Source of the DNA: Clostridium lacusfryxellense
Lineage (GTDB): Bacteria > Bacillota > Clostridia > Clostridiales > Clostridiaceae
Length of the DNA: 58,022 bases
NCBI RefSeq assembly: GCF_018861735.1
Contig: NZ_JAHLEB010000029.1
Location: 1 to 58,022 of the forward strand
Direction of reading: 5' to 3'
A program made the translations under genes and the position numbers. The notes below the pieces were generated by a model. That model ran no database searches. It was not told the origin of the DNA and saw nothing but the letters and a program-made list of their open reading frames with translations. Shown in pieces: positions 44,616-54,536 of the stretch. How positions within the stretch are numbered: position 1 is the first letter of the stretch; the number at the start of each line of letters is the position of its first letter.

Positions 44616-45209
44616 ATGTCAGAATCGTTATTAACGAAAAAAGCCCTTGCTCTATCAATTAAAAAGTTAATGGAAACAATTCCGCTATCTAAAATATCAA
44701 TTCGTGAAATAACGAATACCTGCGGAATTAACAGGCAAACATTTTATTATCATTTTAAGGATAAATTTGATCTTGTAAACTGGATTTATTATACTGAGGC
44801 TATTGAAAACTTAGATGACTGTAAAAGTTATGCACACTGGACTGACGGTATGTTTAAGACATTAGTATACTTCATGGATAATAAATCCTTTTATACCAAT
44901 GCTCTAAATACACCAGGTCAAAATGCATTTGATGGATATCTTTTTAAGAAAACCTATGACCTTATTATGGGAGTAGTAAATGATATTTCCACGAGTATAA
45001 ACGCCTCCTTAGGAATTAAAGTATCGATCACTGATAAAAACTTTATAGCTGATTTTTATACTCATGCTTTTGTGGGAATAACTGTCCAATGGATAAAAAA
45101 TAAGATGGTCGAATCTCCAAAAATATTGGTAGGTAAACTAAATGATGTGGTTGAAGGAAGCATGTTAGGTGCTTTAACAAGGTCATCTAATTATAATAAT
45201 GAAAAATAA
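44616..45209 (+). CDS. TetR/AcrR family regulator (DhaS-like)
   Basis: This 197-aa protein has an N-terminal TetR helix-turn-helix (about 9-55, with ISIREITNTCGINRQTFYYHF) and a C-terminal ligand domain of the type seen in dihydroxyacetone-kinase regulator DhaS. The ATG at 44616 follows GTAGGTG by six bases. It starts 47 bp after proS with no clear terminator between, so read-through is likely. Its target is unknown. Confidence 0.88.
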   Translation: MSESLLTKKALALSIKKLMETIPLSKISIREITNTCGINRQTFYYHFKDKFDLVNWIYYTEAIENLDDCKSYAHWTDGMFKTLVYFMDNKSFYTNALNTPGQNAFDGYLFKKTYDLIMGVVNDISTSINASLGIKVSITDKNFIADFYTHAFVGITVQWIKNKMVESPKILVGKLNDVVEGSMLGALTRSSNYNNEK

Positions 45210-45215
45210 TTAAAC

Positions 45216-45254
45216 AAAAGAGGTTAAGTCAATTAGTTTTGACATAACCTCTTT
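45216..45254. terminator. Bidirectional terminator, TetR gene/aroD
   Basis: AAAGAGGTTAAGTCAA/TTGACATAACCTCTTT lies between convergent genes. Confidence 0.85.
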
Positions 45255-45256
45255 CT

Positions 45257-46021
45257 TTATATATTATTATGAAGTAATTTAATACTTTCACGTAAATCTA
45301 CTACAGAAATTTGTCCAGGTGCAGAAACCATTTTAGCCGCTCCAAAGGTTAATGCAGATCCAAATAATTCTCCTGACACTCTACTGATAACACCTTTACC
45401 AGCCATAGACATTGTAATAATAGGTCCAATAGCATACTCTTCACTCATAATGCGAGTAGCATCTAGAAGTGTAATTACATCTTTAGCACATGTGGGCATA
45501 ACCGCAATTTTAGGAATATCCGCGCCTAATTCTTGAGCCCTACGTAACCTTGATATAATTTCTTCTTTATCTGGAGTCTTATGAAAATCATGATTTGATA
45601 TTATAACAGCAACGCTCGCTGCATGAGCAACTTCAACTAATTCTTTTATATCTCTTTCATCATTAAATAGCTCAATATCTATAACCTCAACAAGCTTTGT
45701 ACGAGCTATTGATTTATTTAATTCAAAATAAAATGATGGTGTAACTTCTTTCTGTCCACCTTCTTTAGCACTGCGGAATGTAAAAACAATAGGCCTATTA
45801 GCTAGAACCTTCCTAATTTCCTTTAACGCTTCCTTAACCTTATCTATATCAGTAACGTCATTAAAGAAATCTGCTCTCCACTCTACAACATCTAGGTCTA
45901 AATCTTTTAAAAAATTTGCTTCATCAATAAGTTCCTTGAAAGTCTCTCCTATCATAGAAACACAAATTTTAGGTAACCCTTTTCCTATTATAACATTTTT
46001 AATCTTAACTACATTCTTCAT
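45257..46021 (-). CDS. aroD: 3-dehydroquinate dehydratase, type I
   Basis: This class I Schiff-base enzyme dehydrates 3-dehydroquinate in the shikimate pathway. The 254-aa product has VEWRADFF near residue 45, the catalytic His in IISNHDFHKTP and the Schiff-base Lys in DIPKIAVMPTCAKD. I start it at the ATG at 46021, preceded by AAAGGATTG; the frame is open further upstream into the merR end. It follows the MerR-type gene by 16 bp in one transcript and is away from other aro genes. Confidence 0.94.
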   Translation of the reverse strand: MKNVVKIKNVIIGKGLPKICVSMIGETFKELIDEANFLKDLDLDVVEWRADFFNDVTDIDKVKEALKEIRKVLANRPIVFTFRSAKEGGQKEVTPSFYFELNKSIARTKLVEVIDIELFNDERDIKELVEVAHAASVAVIISNHDFHKTPDKEEIISRLRRAQELGADIPKIAVMPTCAKDVITLLDATRIMSEEYAIGPIITMSMAGKGVISRVSGELFGSALTFGAAKMVSAPGQISVVDLRESIKLLHNNI

Positions 46022-46037
46022 TTTATCAATCCTTTTT

Positions 46038-46814
46038 TTAATAATTATCTTGTTTTTCATCCCCAGTATAAACTAAAACTGCATCTCTAAGGAACATCGC
46101 CGTTCCTACCTGTTTCGCATCATAATATGCTGTAAATCTCTCATCATCCACATACATTTGAGCAAGCCCTGCATGTGCTTTTTTTGTATATGTGTCCCAA
46201 TACATGCAAATCCATTGTTTGTGCAATTCTGCTGCTCTTTGCGCTAGTTCTCCTGCTGGGTTCCCAGTTTTAAACGCGTCCGAAATCACCTTCATAATTT
46301 CAGTAGCAAGTCTCTCTGCCTCATCCATTTGACTCTTAGACATACCTTTAACTTTATTATTTGACTTATCAATCTCTTCATCACCATATTTGCCTCTGAT
46401 TTCAGCGCCATACTTCTTTTCATTGTCATCAACTAATTTCTGTTTGAATCCATTAAATTTTTCTATATCTGTCATGCTATTTCTCCCCTCAGCTAAGTCA
46501 ATTGTTTTATCAATATTTGAAATTAATAAATCTAATTGATCTTTTTTTCTCAGAAGTTTATTGCGGTGGTCTTTCAGTGCTTTTGCCGCATCAAATAATG
46601 GATGCATTACAATATCTTTAATAGAATCAAGATTCATATCCAGTTCTCTATAAAAAAGAATTTGTTGAAGCCTATCAACCTCTACCTGGCCATATATGCG
46701 ATATCCTGATGAATTAATTCTTGCCGGCTTAAGAATTCCTATTTCATCATAATATCTTAATGTCCTAGTACTAATTCCAGCAATTTGCCCTAACTTTTGC
46801 ACTGTATACTCCAC
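46038..46814 (-). CDS. MerR family regulator with TipAS ligand-binding domain
   Basis: The 258-aa product has an N-terminal MerR winged helix (about 1-70, with TVQKLGQIAGISTRTLRYYDE), a long dimerisation helix (about 75-115) and a C-terminal TipAS domain (about 130-255), which in TipA and Mta-like proteins binds hydrophobic peptide antibiotics. It starts at the ATG at 46812-46814 with a GGGAGGGG site. A MerR-type promoter lies directly upstream, so autoregulation is expected. aroD is cotranscribed. Confidence 0.92.
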   Translation of the reverse strand: MEYTVQKLGQIAGISTRTLRYYDEIGILKPARINSSGYRIYGQVEVDRLQQILFYRELDMNLDSIKDIVMHPLFDAAKALKDHRNKLLRKKDQLDLLISNIDKTIDLAEGRNSMTDIEKFNGFKQKLVDDNEKKYGAEIRGKYGDEEIDKSNNKVKGMSKSQMDEAERLATEIMKVISDAFKTGNPAGELAQRAAELHKQWICMYWDTYTKKAHAGLAQMYVDDERFTAYYDAKQVGTAMFLRDAVLVYTGDEKQDNY

Positions 46815-46836
46815 GTTATCCCCTCCCGATAAACAT

Positions 46837-46867
46837 ACTATACACCTTCACGTAACGTTAATGTCAA
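46837..46867 (-). promoter_or_regulatory. MerR-type promoter/operator with 19-bp spacer
   Basis: TTGACA (46862-46867), a 19-bp spacer and TATAGT (46837-46842) on the minus strand. The spacer carries the symmetric pattern ACNTTNACGTNACGTNAANGT. An overlong spacer with a centred palindrome is the hallmark of MerR-activated promoters. Confidence 0.88.
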
Positions 46868-47022
46868 GCATATATTTTCTAAGGATAAAAATTGGAATTA
46901 ACTTATACATTCTTTGTACTCCACCTCAACTTAATTACTAATTATAAGAACCATTATATCAAATATTCATATAATAATATTGATAAGTTAAATTTAAAAT
47001 ATTTTTTTAAGGGGATGTTATA

Positions 47023-47199
47023 GTGGATGAAGACACATTTTTTGGGGATACATTCAATGAACATAATGGCCTTTTTATAGAATTTATGCCAGATGAAGTC
47101 ATTAAACAATTAGACGTAGATATTAGTATGGGAGATTATACTGATACACCACCTATAGTTCCTGACCTTACTTGTTCAACCTCATTAGATGATATATAA
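47023..47199 (+). CDS. Acidic 58-aa microprotein, unknown
   Basis: A GTG after AAGGGGATG opens a 58-codon frame: MDEDTFFGDTFNEHNG..., then FMPDEVIKQLDVDISMGDY and PPIVPDLTCSTSLDDI. It has many Asp/Glu and very few basic residues, no membrane segment and one Cys. It is divergent from merR(TipAS)-aroD and is followed by a terminator. A 15-bp direct repeat (ATATAAATCTTCAAT, twice, from 47193) overlaps its stop codon. I recognise no family; coding is inferred from the ribosome site, length and context. Confidence 0.55.
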   Translation: MDEDTFFGDTFNEHNGLFIEFMPDEVIKQLDVDISMGDYTDTPPIVPDLTCSTSLDDI

Positions 47200-47243
47200 A
47201 TCTTCAATATATAAATCTTCAATATAGTAATGTATAACTTAAA

Positions 47244-47284
47244 TAAAAAATCCAGTAGAATAATAAAATTATTCTACTGGATTT
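47244..47284. terminator. Bidirectional terminator, microprotein/symporter
   Basis: AAATCCAGTAGAATAAT/ATTATTCTACTGGATTT with flanking A and T runs lies between convergent genes. Confidence 0.88.
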
Positions 47285-47299
47285 ATATTTTTATATTAT

Positions 47300-48787
47300 T
47301 TATATTTTGTTATTTTCTTTTTCCTTTGCTCTTTCAGCTCTTCTCTTGTTAAATACATACCATGCATCCGCATTTTTAATTCCTAATTTTTTCGGGTCAA
47401 ATATAAATGTTTCTGCAGTTCTTCCCATTTTCTTTTGTTCTTCATAGTCTTTCAAGACTTTGATACCAATGTTTCCAAGAATCAATATGGCAATAACGTT
47501 AAGCCATGCCATTGTACCAACAGCAATGTCACCAAGTGCCCAAGCAACTTCTGCAGTTTTAATAGATCCGTAGAAAGTTGAAACAAGAATTCCCACTCTT
47601 AGAATATTAATATAAATTTTACCATTTTTAACACCCTTAATTAGATAAGTAATGTTAGTTTCTGCTATATAATAATATGCCATTAGTGTTGTAAATGCAA
47701 AGAAGAATAATGCAATGGAAACAAAAGGTGCACCAAATCCTCCAAATACAGTTCCAACCGCAGCTTGTGTATATCCTGGTCCTATATCAATGTTTGGTAT
47801 ATTGTTTACTATAAATCCACCTGCTGGATTTATAACATTATATTTACCTGTTGATAAAATCATAAATGCAGTTGCCGAACATACAAATAATGTGTCAAAG
47901 TAAACTGCAAAAGCTTGAACTAATCCTTGTATAGCAGGGTGAGATACTTCAGCTGCTGCTGCTGACTGTGGTCCTGTTCCCTGTCCAGCCTCATTAGAAT
48001 AAACTCCTCTTTTAACTCCCCATTGAATTGCATATCCTAGGATACCACCAAAAGCTTGATCGGCGCCAAAAGCACTTCTAATTATTAAAGAGAACATACT
48101 AGGAACCGCAGTTATATTTACTGCAAGTACTACTAGCGAAACTAAAATATAAGCCATTGCCATGAAAGGAACTACTATTTCAGCGATTTTTCCAAGTTTC
48201 TTTGTTCCACCAAATACTATAAAAGCAAGTAATACTGTAGTTATTGCACCAGTTATATAAGGACTAATACCAAATGCATTAGTTACACCTGCTGCAATAC
48301 TGTTTGATTGAACTGAAGGTCCAAGAAAACCCCAACCGATTACAGTTGCAACTGCAAATGCAATTGCATACCATTTTACGCCCATAGCTTTTTCTATGTA
48401 ATAAGCTGGGCCTCCACGATACTCACCATTAATTTCTTCTTTATATACTTGGCCAAGAGCACATTCAACGAACGAAGAACCTGCACCGAGAAATGCAATA
48501 GCCCACATCCAAAATACAGCTCCAGGTCCGCCCATTGCTATGGCAGTTGCTACACCCGCTATGTTACCTGTACCAACACGACCGGCAACAGACATTGCAA
48601 ATGCTTGAAATGAAGTTACTCCCGCACTTGAGTCTCCACCACTAAATAGGTATTTTACCATTGCTTTTATATGTCGAACTTGAAGAAATCTTGTTCGAAA
48701 TGAAAAATAAACTCCTGTCCCTAGACATAAATAAATAAGTGCTTTACTCCAAATAAGTGCGCTTAGACCATTGATAACGTTTTCCAT
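47300..48787 (-). CDS. Sodium:alanine/glycine symporter (AGCS family)
   Basis: This 495-aa carrier has about eleven membrane helices and the AGCS motifs SVAGRVGTGNIAGVATAI (about 67-84), GGPAYYIEKAMG (about 125-136) and GVYSNEAGQGTGPQSAAAAE (about 262-281). It imports alanine or glycine with sodium. The start is an ATG with GGATGA upstream. It is transcribed alone. I see no glycine riboswitch in the 120 bp before it. Confidence 0.94.
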   Translation of the reverse strand: MENVINGLSALIWSKALIYLCLGTGVYFSFRTRFLQVRHIKAMVKYLFSGGDSSAGVTSFQAFAMSVAGRVGTGNIAGVATAIAMGGPGAVFWMWAIAFLGAGSSFVECALGQVYKEEINGEYRGGPAYYIEKAMGVKWYAIAFAVATVIGWGFLGPSVQSNSIAAGVTNAFGISPYITGAITTVLLAFIVFGGTKKLGKIAEIVVPFMAMAYILVSLVVLAVNITAVPSMFSLIIRSAFGADQAFGGILGYAIQWGVKRGVYSNEAGQGTGPQSAAAAEVSHPAIQGLVQAFAVYFDTLFVCSATAFMILSTGKYNVINPAGGFIVNNIPNIDIGPGYTQAAVGTVFGGFGAPFVSIALFFFAFTTLMAYYYIAETNITYLIKGVKNGKIYINILRVGILVSTFYGSIKTAEVAWALGDIAVGTMAWLNVIAILILGNIGIKVLKDYEEQKKMGRTAETFIFDPKKLGIKNADAWYVFNKRRAERAKEKENNKI

Positions 48788-48902
48788 ATAGTCATCCTAA
48801 ATTATGATGGTTTTCATTTATTTTTTTACACAAATGAATGATATCATACATTTAAAAGCGTTTCAACTCATTAAATAATCCAGTTATTTAATACTTTTCA
48901 AT

Positions 48903-48945
48903 AATAAGAAGAGGTTGGTAATTTCATTACCAACCTCTTCTTATT
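48903..48945 (-). terminator. Terminator after prfB
   Basis: AATAAGAAGAGGTTGGTAAT and its complement form a long perfect stem with T-rich flank, 18 bp beyond the prfB stop. Confidence 0.88.
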
Positions 48946-48962
48946 AGGACTATAAAACTAAA

Positions 48963-50067
48963 CTATTTATTAATCTGCCTTAGATAGGCCTCAATGAAAA
49001 TATCAATATCTCCATCCATAACTGCACCTACGTTTCCCATTTCTGTATTAGTTCTATGATCCTTAACTAAATTATATGGATGAAATACGTATGATCTAAT
49101 TTGGCTGCCCCAACCATTTTCCATGAGATTACCAGTTAAGTCTTCTATTCTATCTTTTTTTGCTCTTTCCTTTAAATCTAAAAGCTTTGCCATAAGCATC
49201 TTCATTGCAGTTTGCTTATTGCTATGCTGACTCCTCTCATTTTGACACTGAACCACAATGCCTGTAGGTATATGGGTTATCCTTATGGCTGAGTCAGTTT
49301 TATTAACATGTTGGCCCCCTGCCCCTCCTGATCTATAAGTATCTATACGCAGGTCATCAGGTTTTATATCAATATCTTGATCCTCAGTAAGTTCTGGAAG
49401 TACTTCACATGATGCAAAAGAAGTTTGCCTCTTGCCATTTGCATTAAAAGGAGAAATTCTTACTAGTCTGTGCACTCCCTTTTCAGCCATTAGATATCCG
49501 TAAGCATACTCACCAATTATTTTTAATGTAACTGATTTTATACCAGCCTCATCTGGTTGATAATCTAAGACTTCTATCTTATATCCCTTCTTCTCACACC
49601 ACCTTGAATACATTCTATAAAGCATCTCTGTCCAATCCTGAGCATCACTTCCACCTGCACCAGTGTGGAGAGTTAAAATAGCATTATTTTTATCATATTT
49701 TCCTGCTAACAATATCTCTAGCCTGAATCTATCAGCATCATTGCCTAACTCTACTAGTTCGCTTTTTATTTCTGCTATAGATTCATCATCTTCCTCTTCT
49801 TGGCTTAGCTTGGTGAGCACTTCTAAATCTTCTATCTTACTAATTAATAAATTATATCTATCAATTCTATCTTTTATTCCCTTAGCTTCTTGAGTAATTT
49901 GTTGCGCTAGTTTTATATCTTCCCAGAAACTGGTCTCCTGCATCTTAAACTCAAGCTCTTTTAATTGTTTTTGCAATGATGTTATGTCAAAGAGACACCC
50001 GAATTTCTTCTACGTTAGTTTTTAATACATTTATGTCACTTAATATTTCTTCAATTAATATTATCAA
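48963..50067 (-). CDS. prfB: Peptide chain release factor 2, with programmed +1 frameshift
   Basis: RF2 releases peptides at UGA and UAA. The gene is in two frames: a TTG start at 50065-50067 (after AGAGGTG) opens 26 codons ending at an in-frame TGA (49987-49989) in the slip sequence CTT TGA C. Translation then continues in +1 frame from GAC (49986-49988) to 48963, giving about 367 aa. Upstream GGGTG supplies the stimulatory internal Shine-Dalgarno-like site. SPF recognition tripeptide (RISPFNANG) and GGQ (SGGAGGQHVNK) are present. The shift makes RF2 regulate its own synthesis. Confidence 0.95.
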
Positions 50068-50092
50068 TATTAACACCTCTTTCATTATGTTT

Positions 50093-50130
50093 AAAAAGAG
50101 GCGTGCAATTAATTATTGCTCGCCCCTTTT
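50093..50130 (-). terminator. Hairpin terminator between secA and prfB
   Basis: GGGGCGAGCAATAAT/ATTGCACGCCTCTTTTT on the minus strand follows secA. It ends only about 26 nt before the prfB start codon, leaving no room for a separate prfB promoter after it. Confidence 0.75.
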
Positions 50131-50161
50131 AAAGCTTTAATTTTAAAATTATAAACTACAA

Positions 50162-52666
50162 CTATCCTCTACCACAGCAGTTTTTATATTTCTTTCCTGA
50201 ACCGCAAGCACAGTCATCATTTCTACCTTGCTTAACTTCTTTTTTAGTTGGAGCCTTTTTAATAGAATCATCATCATGATTTGTTGATGTTATTTTAGCA
50301 ACCATTTCTCTCTCAGGTGCTTTTTCTATTTGCACATGGAATAAGTATTTAACAGTTTCTATTTTTATAGTTTCAATCATTTCAGCAAACATGTCGCTAC
50401 CTTCCATTTGGTAAGCTTGTGATGGATCCTGTTGTTTATATGCTCTAAGACCAATACCTTGTTTTAAATGTTCCATAGCATCTATATGATCCATCCATTT
50501 GCTGTCTACTACTCTTAAAAGAATAACTCTTTCAACTTCTCTTATTTGTTCGTCCCCAAAGTCTGCTTCTTTCATATCATAAATTTTATGAGCTAAATCT
50601 AAAAGAATATTTTTAATTTCATCATTAGATGCTTTACCAAGTTCCTCTACTGAAATCATATCTTTTGGAATATATATTTCTTCGAGGTAATCAATTAATT
50701 TTCCAAGCTCTTCATCAAATGTATCCTCATCACCGCTTATATGTGAATCAACTGAAGAAAAAATAACATCTTTCATCATCTCTTCAATTTGTCCTTTTGT
50801 ATTTTCTCCTTGAAGCACTTCTGTTCTTTGTCTATAAATTATTTCTCTTTGTTGATTCATTACATCATCATATTGAACAACATTTTTTCTTATATCAAAA
50901 TTATTTCCTTCTACTTTCTTTTGAGCGCTTTCTATAGCTCCACTTACCATTTTACTTTCAATAGCGTCTTCATCAGTTAAACCTAATTTTCCTACAACTC
51001 CTTGAAGCCTTTCAGAACCAAATATTCTCATCAAATCATCTTCTAGTGATATGTAGAATCTTGTGCTTCCCAAATCACCTTGACGACCAGAACGTCCTCT
51101 AAGTTGATTATCAATACGCCTAGACTCATGTCTTTCTGTTCCAATTATCTTGAGTCCACCAGCCTCTGCAACTCCATCTTCAAGCTTAATATCCGTACCA
51201 CGACCAGCCATGTTAGTTGCTATAGTAACCATTCCAATAGAACCTGCATGAGATACTATGTCTGCTTCTCTTTCATGGTATTTAGCATTAAGTACTTGAT
51301 GAGGAATTCCTTTTTTCTTAAGCATCTCAGATAATAATTCTGATTTTTCTATACTAACAGTACCTACAAGAACGGGCTGCCTTGCATTATAAGTTTCAAC
51401 TATTTCATCTATTATAGCATTATATTTCCCCTTGACAGTTTTAAAAACCAAATCTGCATTGTCTAGTCTTATTAGAGGCATATTAGTAGGTATTACTATT
51501 ACATCCAGACCATATATTTCTCTAAATTCATTTTCTTCTGTAAGCGCAGTACCTGTCATACCTGCAAGTTTGCTATACATTCTAAAATAGTTCTGGAAAG
51601 TTATTGTAGCTAGAGTTTTTGACTCTTTTTCAATTTTTACTCCCTCTTTTGCTTCAATAGCTTGATGGAGCCCGTCACTGTATCTTCTACCTTCCATAAG
51701 TCTTCCAGTAAACTCATCTACAATAATAACTTCTCCGTCTTTTTCCATATAATCTTTATCTTTTCTCATAATATAATTTGCTTTTAAAGCTTGAACAACA
51801 TGGTGTTGGACACCCATATTTTCTGCATCAGCATAATTTTCTATGTGAAAGAACTTTTCTGATTTGTCAATTCCTGCATCAGATAATATAACAGCACTTG
51901 CTTTTTCATCTATAGAGTAATCTTCTTCTTTTACTAAAGTTTTTACAAAATAGTCTGCAACTTTATAAAAATCTGTAGATTTCTCTCCTTCGCCAGATAT
52001 AATTAAAGGAGTTCTAGCCTCATCTATTAATATAGAATCAACCTCATCGACAATTACAAAGTTTAGTTTTCTTTGAACCCTTTCTTCCTTATATACAACC
52101 ATGTTATCTCTTAAATAATCAAAACCAAATTCATTATTTGTTCCGTATGTTATATCTGAATTATAGGCCGCTTGCCTTTGCGTTTGGTCTAAGTCATGGA
52201 TAATAACTCCTACGGAAACTCCTAAAAATTCATGTATTCTTCCCATTTCATCTCTATCTCGTTTTGCAAGATAATCATTAACAGTAATTATGTGAACACC
52301 TTTTCCTGTTAGTGAATTTAAATATGATGGAAGAGTTGCTACAAGAGTTTTTCCTTCACCTGTTTTCATCTCTGTTATTCTACCTTGGTGAAGTACAATT
52401 CCACCGATTAGTTGCACTCTAAAATGCTTCATGTTAAGAACTCTCCATGAAGCCTCCCTAACCACTGCAAATGCTTCAGGCAATATATCTTCCAAGGTAC
52501 TTCCATCGTTTAACCTTGTTTTAAATTCTTCTGTTTTAGCTCTAAGTTCTTCATCACTTAGACTAGTCATCTCTGAGTCTAATGCTTCTATTGCATCTAC
52601 CGTTGATATTATTCTTTTTATTTCTCTATCACTATAACTACCAAAAAATTTATCAAATAGTTTCAT
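50162..52666 (-). CDS. secA: Preprotein translocase ATPase SecA
   Basis: SecA drives export through SecYEG. The 834-aa product is full length: Walker [15 protein letters not shown] (about 101-114), DEVD box in [17 protein letters not shown] (about 206-222), the second motor region with [12 protein letters not shown] and [18 protein letters not shown], the helical wing/scaffold, and the C-terminal zinc site [14 protein letters not shown]. It is followed by prfB. Confidence 0.98.
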   Translation of the reverse strand: MKLFDKFFGSYSDREIKRIISTVDAIEALDSEMTSLSDEELRAKTEEFKTRLNDGSTLEDILPEAFAVVREASWRVLNMKHFRVQLIGGIVLHQGRITEMKTGEGKTLVATLPSYLNSLTGKGVHIITVNDYLAKRDRDEMGRIHEFLGVSVGVIIHDLDQTQRQAAYNSDITYGTNNEFGFDYLRDNMVVYKEERVQRKLNFVIVDEVDSILIDEARTPLIISGEGEKSTDFYKVADYFVKTLVKEEDYSIDEKASAVILSDAGIDKSEKFFHIENYADAENMGVQHHVVQALKANYIMRKDKDYMEKDGEVIIVDEFTGRLMEGRRYSDGLHQAIEAKEGVKIEKESKTLATITFQNYFRMYSKLAGMTGTALTEENEFREIYGLDVIVIPTNMPLIRLDNADLVFKTVKGKYNAIIDEIVETYNARQPVLVGTVSIEKSELLSEMLKKKGIPHQVLNAKYHEREADIVSHAGSIGMVTIATNMAGRGTDIKLEDGVAEAGGLKIIGTERHESRRIDNQLRGRSGRQGDLGSTRFYISLEDDLMRIFGSERLQGVVGKLGLTDEDAIESKMVSGAIESAQKKVEGNNFDIRKNVVQYDDVMNQQREIIYRQRTEVLQGENTKGQIEEMMKDVIFSSVDSHISGDEDTFDEELGKLIDYLEEIYIPKDMISVEELGKASNDEIKNILLDLAHKIYDMKEADFGDEQIREVERVILLRVVDSKWMDHIDAMEHLKQGIGLRAYKQQDPSQAYQMEGSDMFAEMIETIKIETVKYLFHVQIEKAPEREMVAKITSTNHDDDSIKKAPTKKEVKQGRNDDCACGSGKKYKNCCGRG

Positions 52667-52824
52667 ATTTTTTCATCCTCACAATTCATTTAAGTACTTT
52701 CAAATTATATACTTTTAAATTATACCACTTAATTTATTGCCGTTCAACATATATGACCTTATAAATTTTGTAAAAAAAATACTAATATTTTCATATTAAC
52801 ATATTCAACAGAATTAAAAAAGTT

Positions 52825-52863
52825 AAAAAAGGATTAAAGTAAATATATCTACTTTAATCCTTT
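52825..52863 (-). terminator. Terminator after hpf
   Basis: AAAGGATTAAAGTA/TACTTTAATCCTTTTTT on the minus strand. Confidence 0.88.
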
Positions 52864-52876
52864 AAATTAATAAAGT

Positions 52877-53407
52877 TTAAAACTCCGGTTCTATCAAACC
52901 ATAATCCCCATCTTTTCTTTTATATACTACATTTACTTCTGAACTATCATCCCTCATATATACGAAGAAACTATGACCAACTAATTCCATTTGAAGTACA
53001 GCTTCCTCTGCAGACATTGGTTTAATAGCAAATTTCTTTGTTTTAACTATCGCAGGTTCTGTATCTTCCTCAACATTATTAAGTTGTTGTGTCCCCTTAA
53101 ATTTAAGAGAAGTCACATGATTTCTTTTTTCTAATTTTGTTTTATGTTTTCTAAGTTGTCTTTCTAATTTATCAGCCACAATATCTATAGCTATATACAT
53201 ATCTTCATTTTGCTCTTCCGCTCTTAAAATCACTCCATTAAAAGGAATAGTAATTTCTATAGTATGTCTATTCTTTTGAACCCCCAAAGTTGCTTGAGCC
53301 TCTACATCCGGATTAAAATACTTATCTAATTTAGATACTTTTTTTTCAATAATATTTTTCAAGGCTTCTGTTATCTCTATGTTCTTACCAATTACGTTAA
53401 CTTTCAT
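52877..53407 (-). CDS. hpf: Long-form ribosome hibernation promoting factor (RaiA/HPF)
   Basis: Long HPF joins 70S ribosomes into inactive 100S dimers in stationary phase. The 176-aa product has the N-terminal HPF domain (1-110, with IEKKVSKLDKYFNPD) and the C-terminal dimerisation domain (about 120-176, with HSFFVYMRDDSSEVNVVYKR and DGDYGLIEPEF). GGGAGG precedes the ATG. A raiA-motif RNA lies directly upstream on the same strand. Confidence 0.96.
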   Translation of the reverse strand: MKVNVIGKNIEITEALKNIIEKKVSKLDKYFNPDVEAQATLGVQKNRHTIEITIPFNGVILRAEEQNEDMYIAIDIVADKLERQLRKHKTKLEKRNHVTSLKFKGTQQLNNVEEDTEPAIVKTKKFAIKPMSAEEAVLQMELVGHSFFVYMRDDSSEVNVVYKRKDGDYGLIEPEF

Positions 53408-53589
53408 ACTTACAGCCCCTCCCTAATATTCACATACCTCTTTAATGTCTAAGCATGTTATATGTTTGATAATATTATTCTATTACTTTTATTACTAAAT
53501 AGCAACCATTAAAATCAGAATTTATATAATATTAACTCAATTCATACATAAGGCTTAACTATTTCCCTATTTTCTATAGTCAAAAAATA

Positions 53590-53850
53590 ATAAATGACAG
53601 TCATTTCTGACTGTCACTTTCGCACTATAAGTACTTTAGTAAGTTAGTTGACCTGGTCTTTGACCCCACACTCGCCTGCTGGAGCTTTTGCTACCCAGAA
53701 TTACCTTCTCACTACTAACACTCTCGCTCGTTAAAACGGCAGGACTAACCTCTAAGCCGCACCATGCTCACTAAACTTTGTTTAACTTACGTGGATCGTT
53801 TCGCCTGCGACTGGCATCGACTTTCAACCACAAACCTAACTTACTACAAT
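53590..53850 (-). ncRNA. raiA-motif noncoding RNA
   Basis: The 53408-53855 spacer holds a G+C-richer, highly structured RNA on the minus strand: closing pairing AGTAAGTTAG with CTAACTTACT, GCCAGTCGCAGGCGAAACGA, GGTGCGGCTTAGAGG, CGAGCGAGAGTG and CCAGCAGGCGAGTGTGGGG, then a terminator-like hairpin (53594-53617) before a T-rich stretch. Position just upstream of hpf, about 260-nt length and sequence blocks fit the known raiA RNA of Clostridia, linked to sporulation and aggregation. The exact ends are inferred. Confidence 0.88.
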
Positions 53851-53854
53851 AAGT

Positions 53855-53882
53855 ATTATACATTACTTTTGGCTATAGTCAA
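53855..53882 (-). promoter_or_regulatory. raiA RNA promoter overlapping comFC end
   Basis: TTGACT (53877-53882), 16 bp and TATAAT (53855-53860) on the minus strand. The -35 box lies inside the last comFC codons, placing the RNA start near 53848. Confidence 0.75.
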
Positions 53883-54536
53883 TACGTAAATATTATTTGC
53901 TCCCTTTTCTTTTAAGTTATGTGCGCAGTGAAAAGCTGTAGCTCCAGTTGTTATCACATCATCAATAAGCAAAATGTCTTTATTTTTTATATTTTCGCTT
54001 TTTTCAATATTAAAACAATTATTGGTATTATTCCAACGTTCTTCGCCACTTAGTCCTATTTGATCCTTAGTATCTATAGTTTTAATTAAGTTACATATAA
54101 CTTTAATATTTAAAAACCGTGATAAATAGTTTGCTAAAAACTCACTTTGATTATAACCTCTGCTTTTCAATGCTTTTTTAGTCATAGGTACATAGGATAT
54201 TAAATCAAATTTCAATTCACTTTCCTTCACAAGTTCCAGCATGTATTTAGCCAATATTTCACCGCATATAAAATCACTTTTATATTTAAGCTTAATAATT
54301 AACTCTTTTACAATACTCGAATAATAAAATACAGACATAGAAAGATATTTTTCATCACCGCGGTCAATATAAAAGCTTTCGCAGCATCTTCTTAGCTTTC
54401 CCTTGCATACAGTACATAACGCTTCACTTTCCTCACTATATCCATTGCAGATTACGCATAACTCGTCTCCTGAATATATAAGTCCAGCTAAACAATAAAA
54501 TATATTTTTTATATATTCAATAATCCTCTTTCCCAT
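53856..54536 (-). CDS. comFC: ComFC-type phosphoribosyltransferase-like competence protein
   Basis: ComFC is needed for DNA uptake in naturally competent Firmicutes. The 226-aa product has an N-terminal zinc-finger-like Cys set (CVICNGYSEESEALCTVCK, about 28-46) and a PRTase domain with the PRPP loop ILLIDDVITTGATAF (about 188-202). The ATG follows GAGAAGG. Its 5' end overlaps the ComFA-like gene by 28 bp, so they are cotranscribed. Confidence 0.93.
   Translation of the reverse strand: MGKRIIEYIKNIFYCLAGLIYSGDELCVICNGYSEESEALCTVCKGKLRRCCESFYIDRGDEKYLSMSVFYYSSIVKELIIKLKYKSDFICGEILAKYMLELVKESELKFDLISYVPMTKKALKSRGYNQSEFLANYLSRFLNIKVICNLIKTIDTKDQIGLSGEERWNNTNNCFNIEKSENIKNKDILLIDDVITTGATAFHCAHNLKEKGANNIYVLTIAKSNV

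Noticed and set aside
48788-48902. Glycine riboswitch ahead of the alanine/glycine symporter
   Set aside because: The spacer is short, A+T-rich and shows no paired glycine-aptamer motifs.
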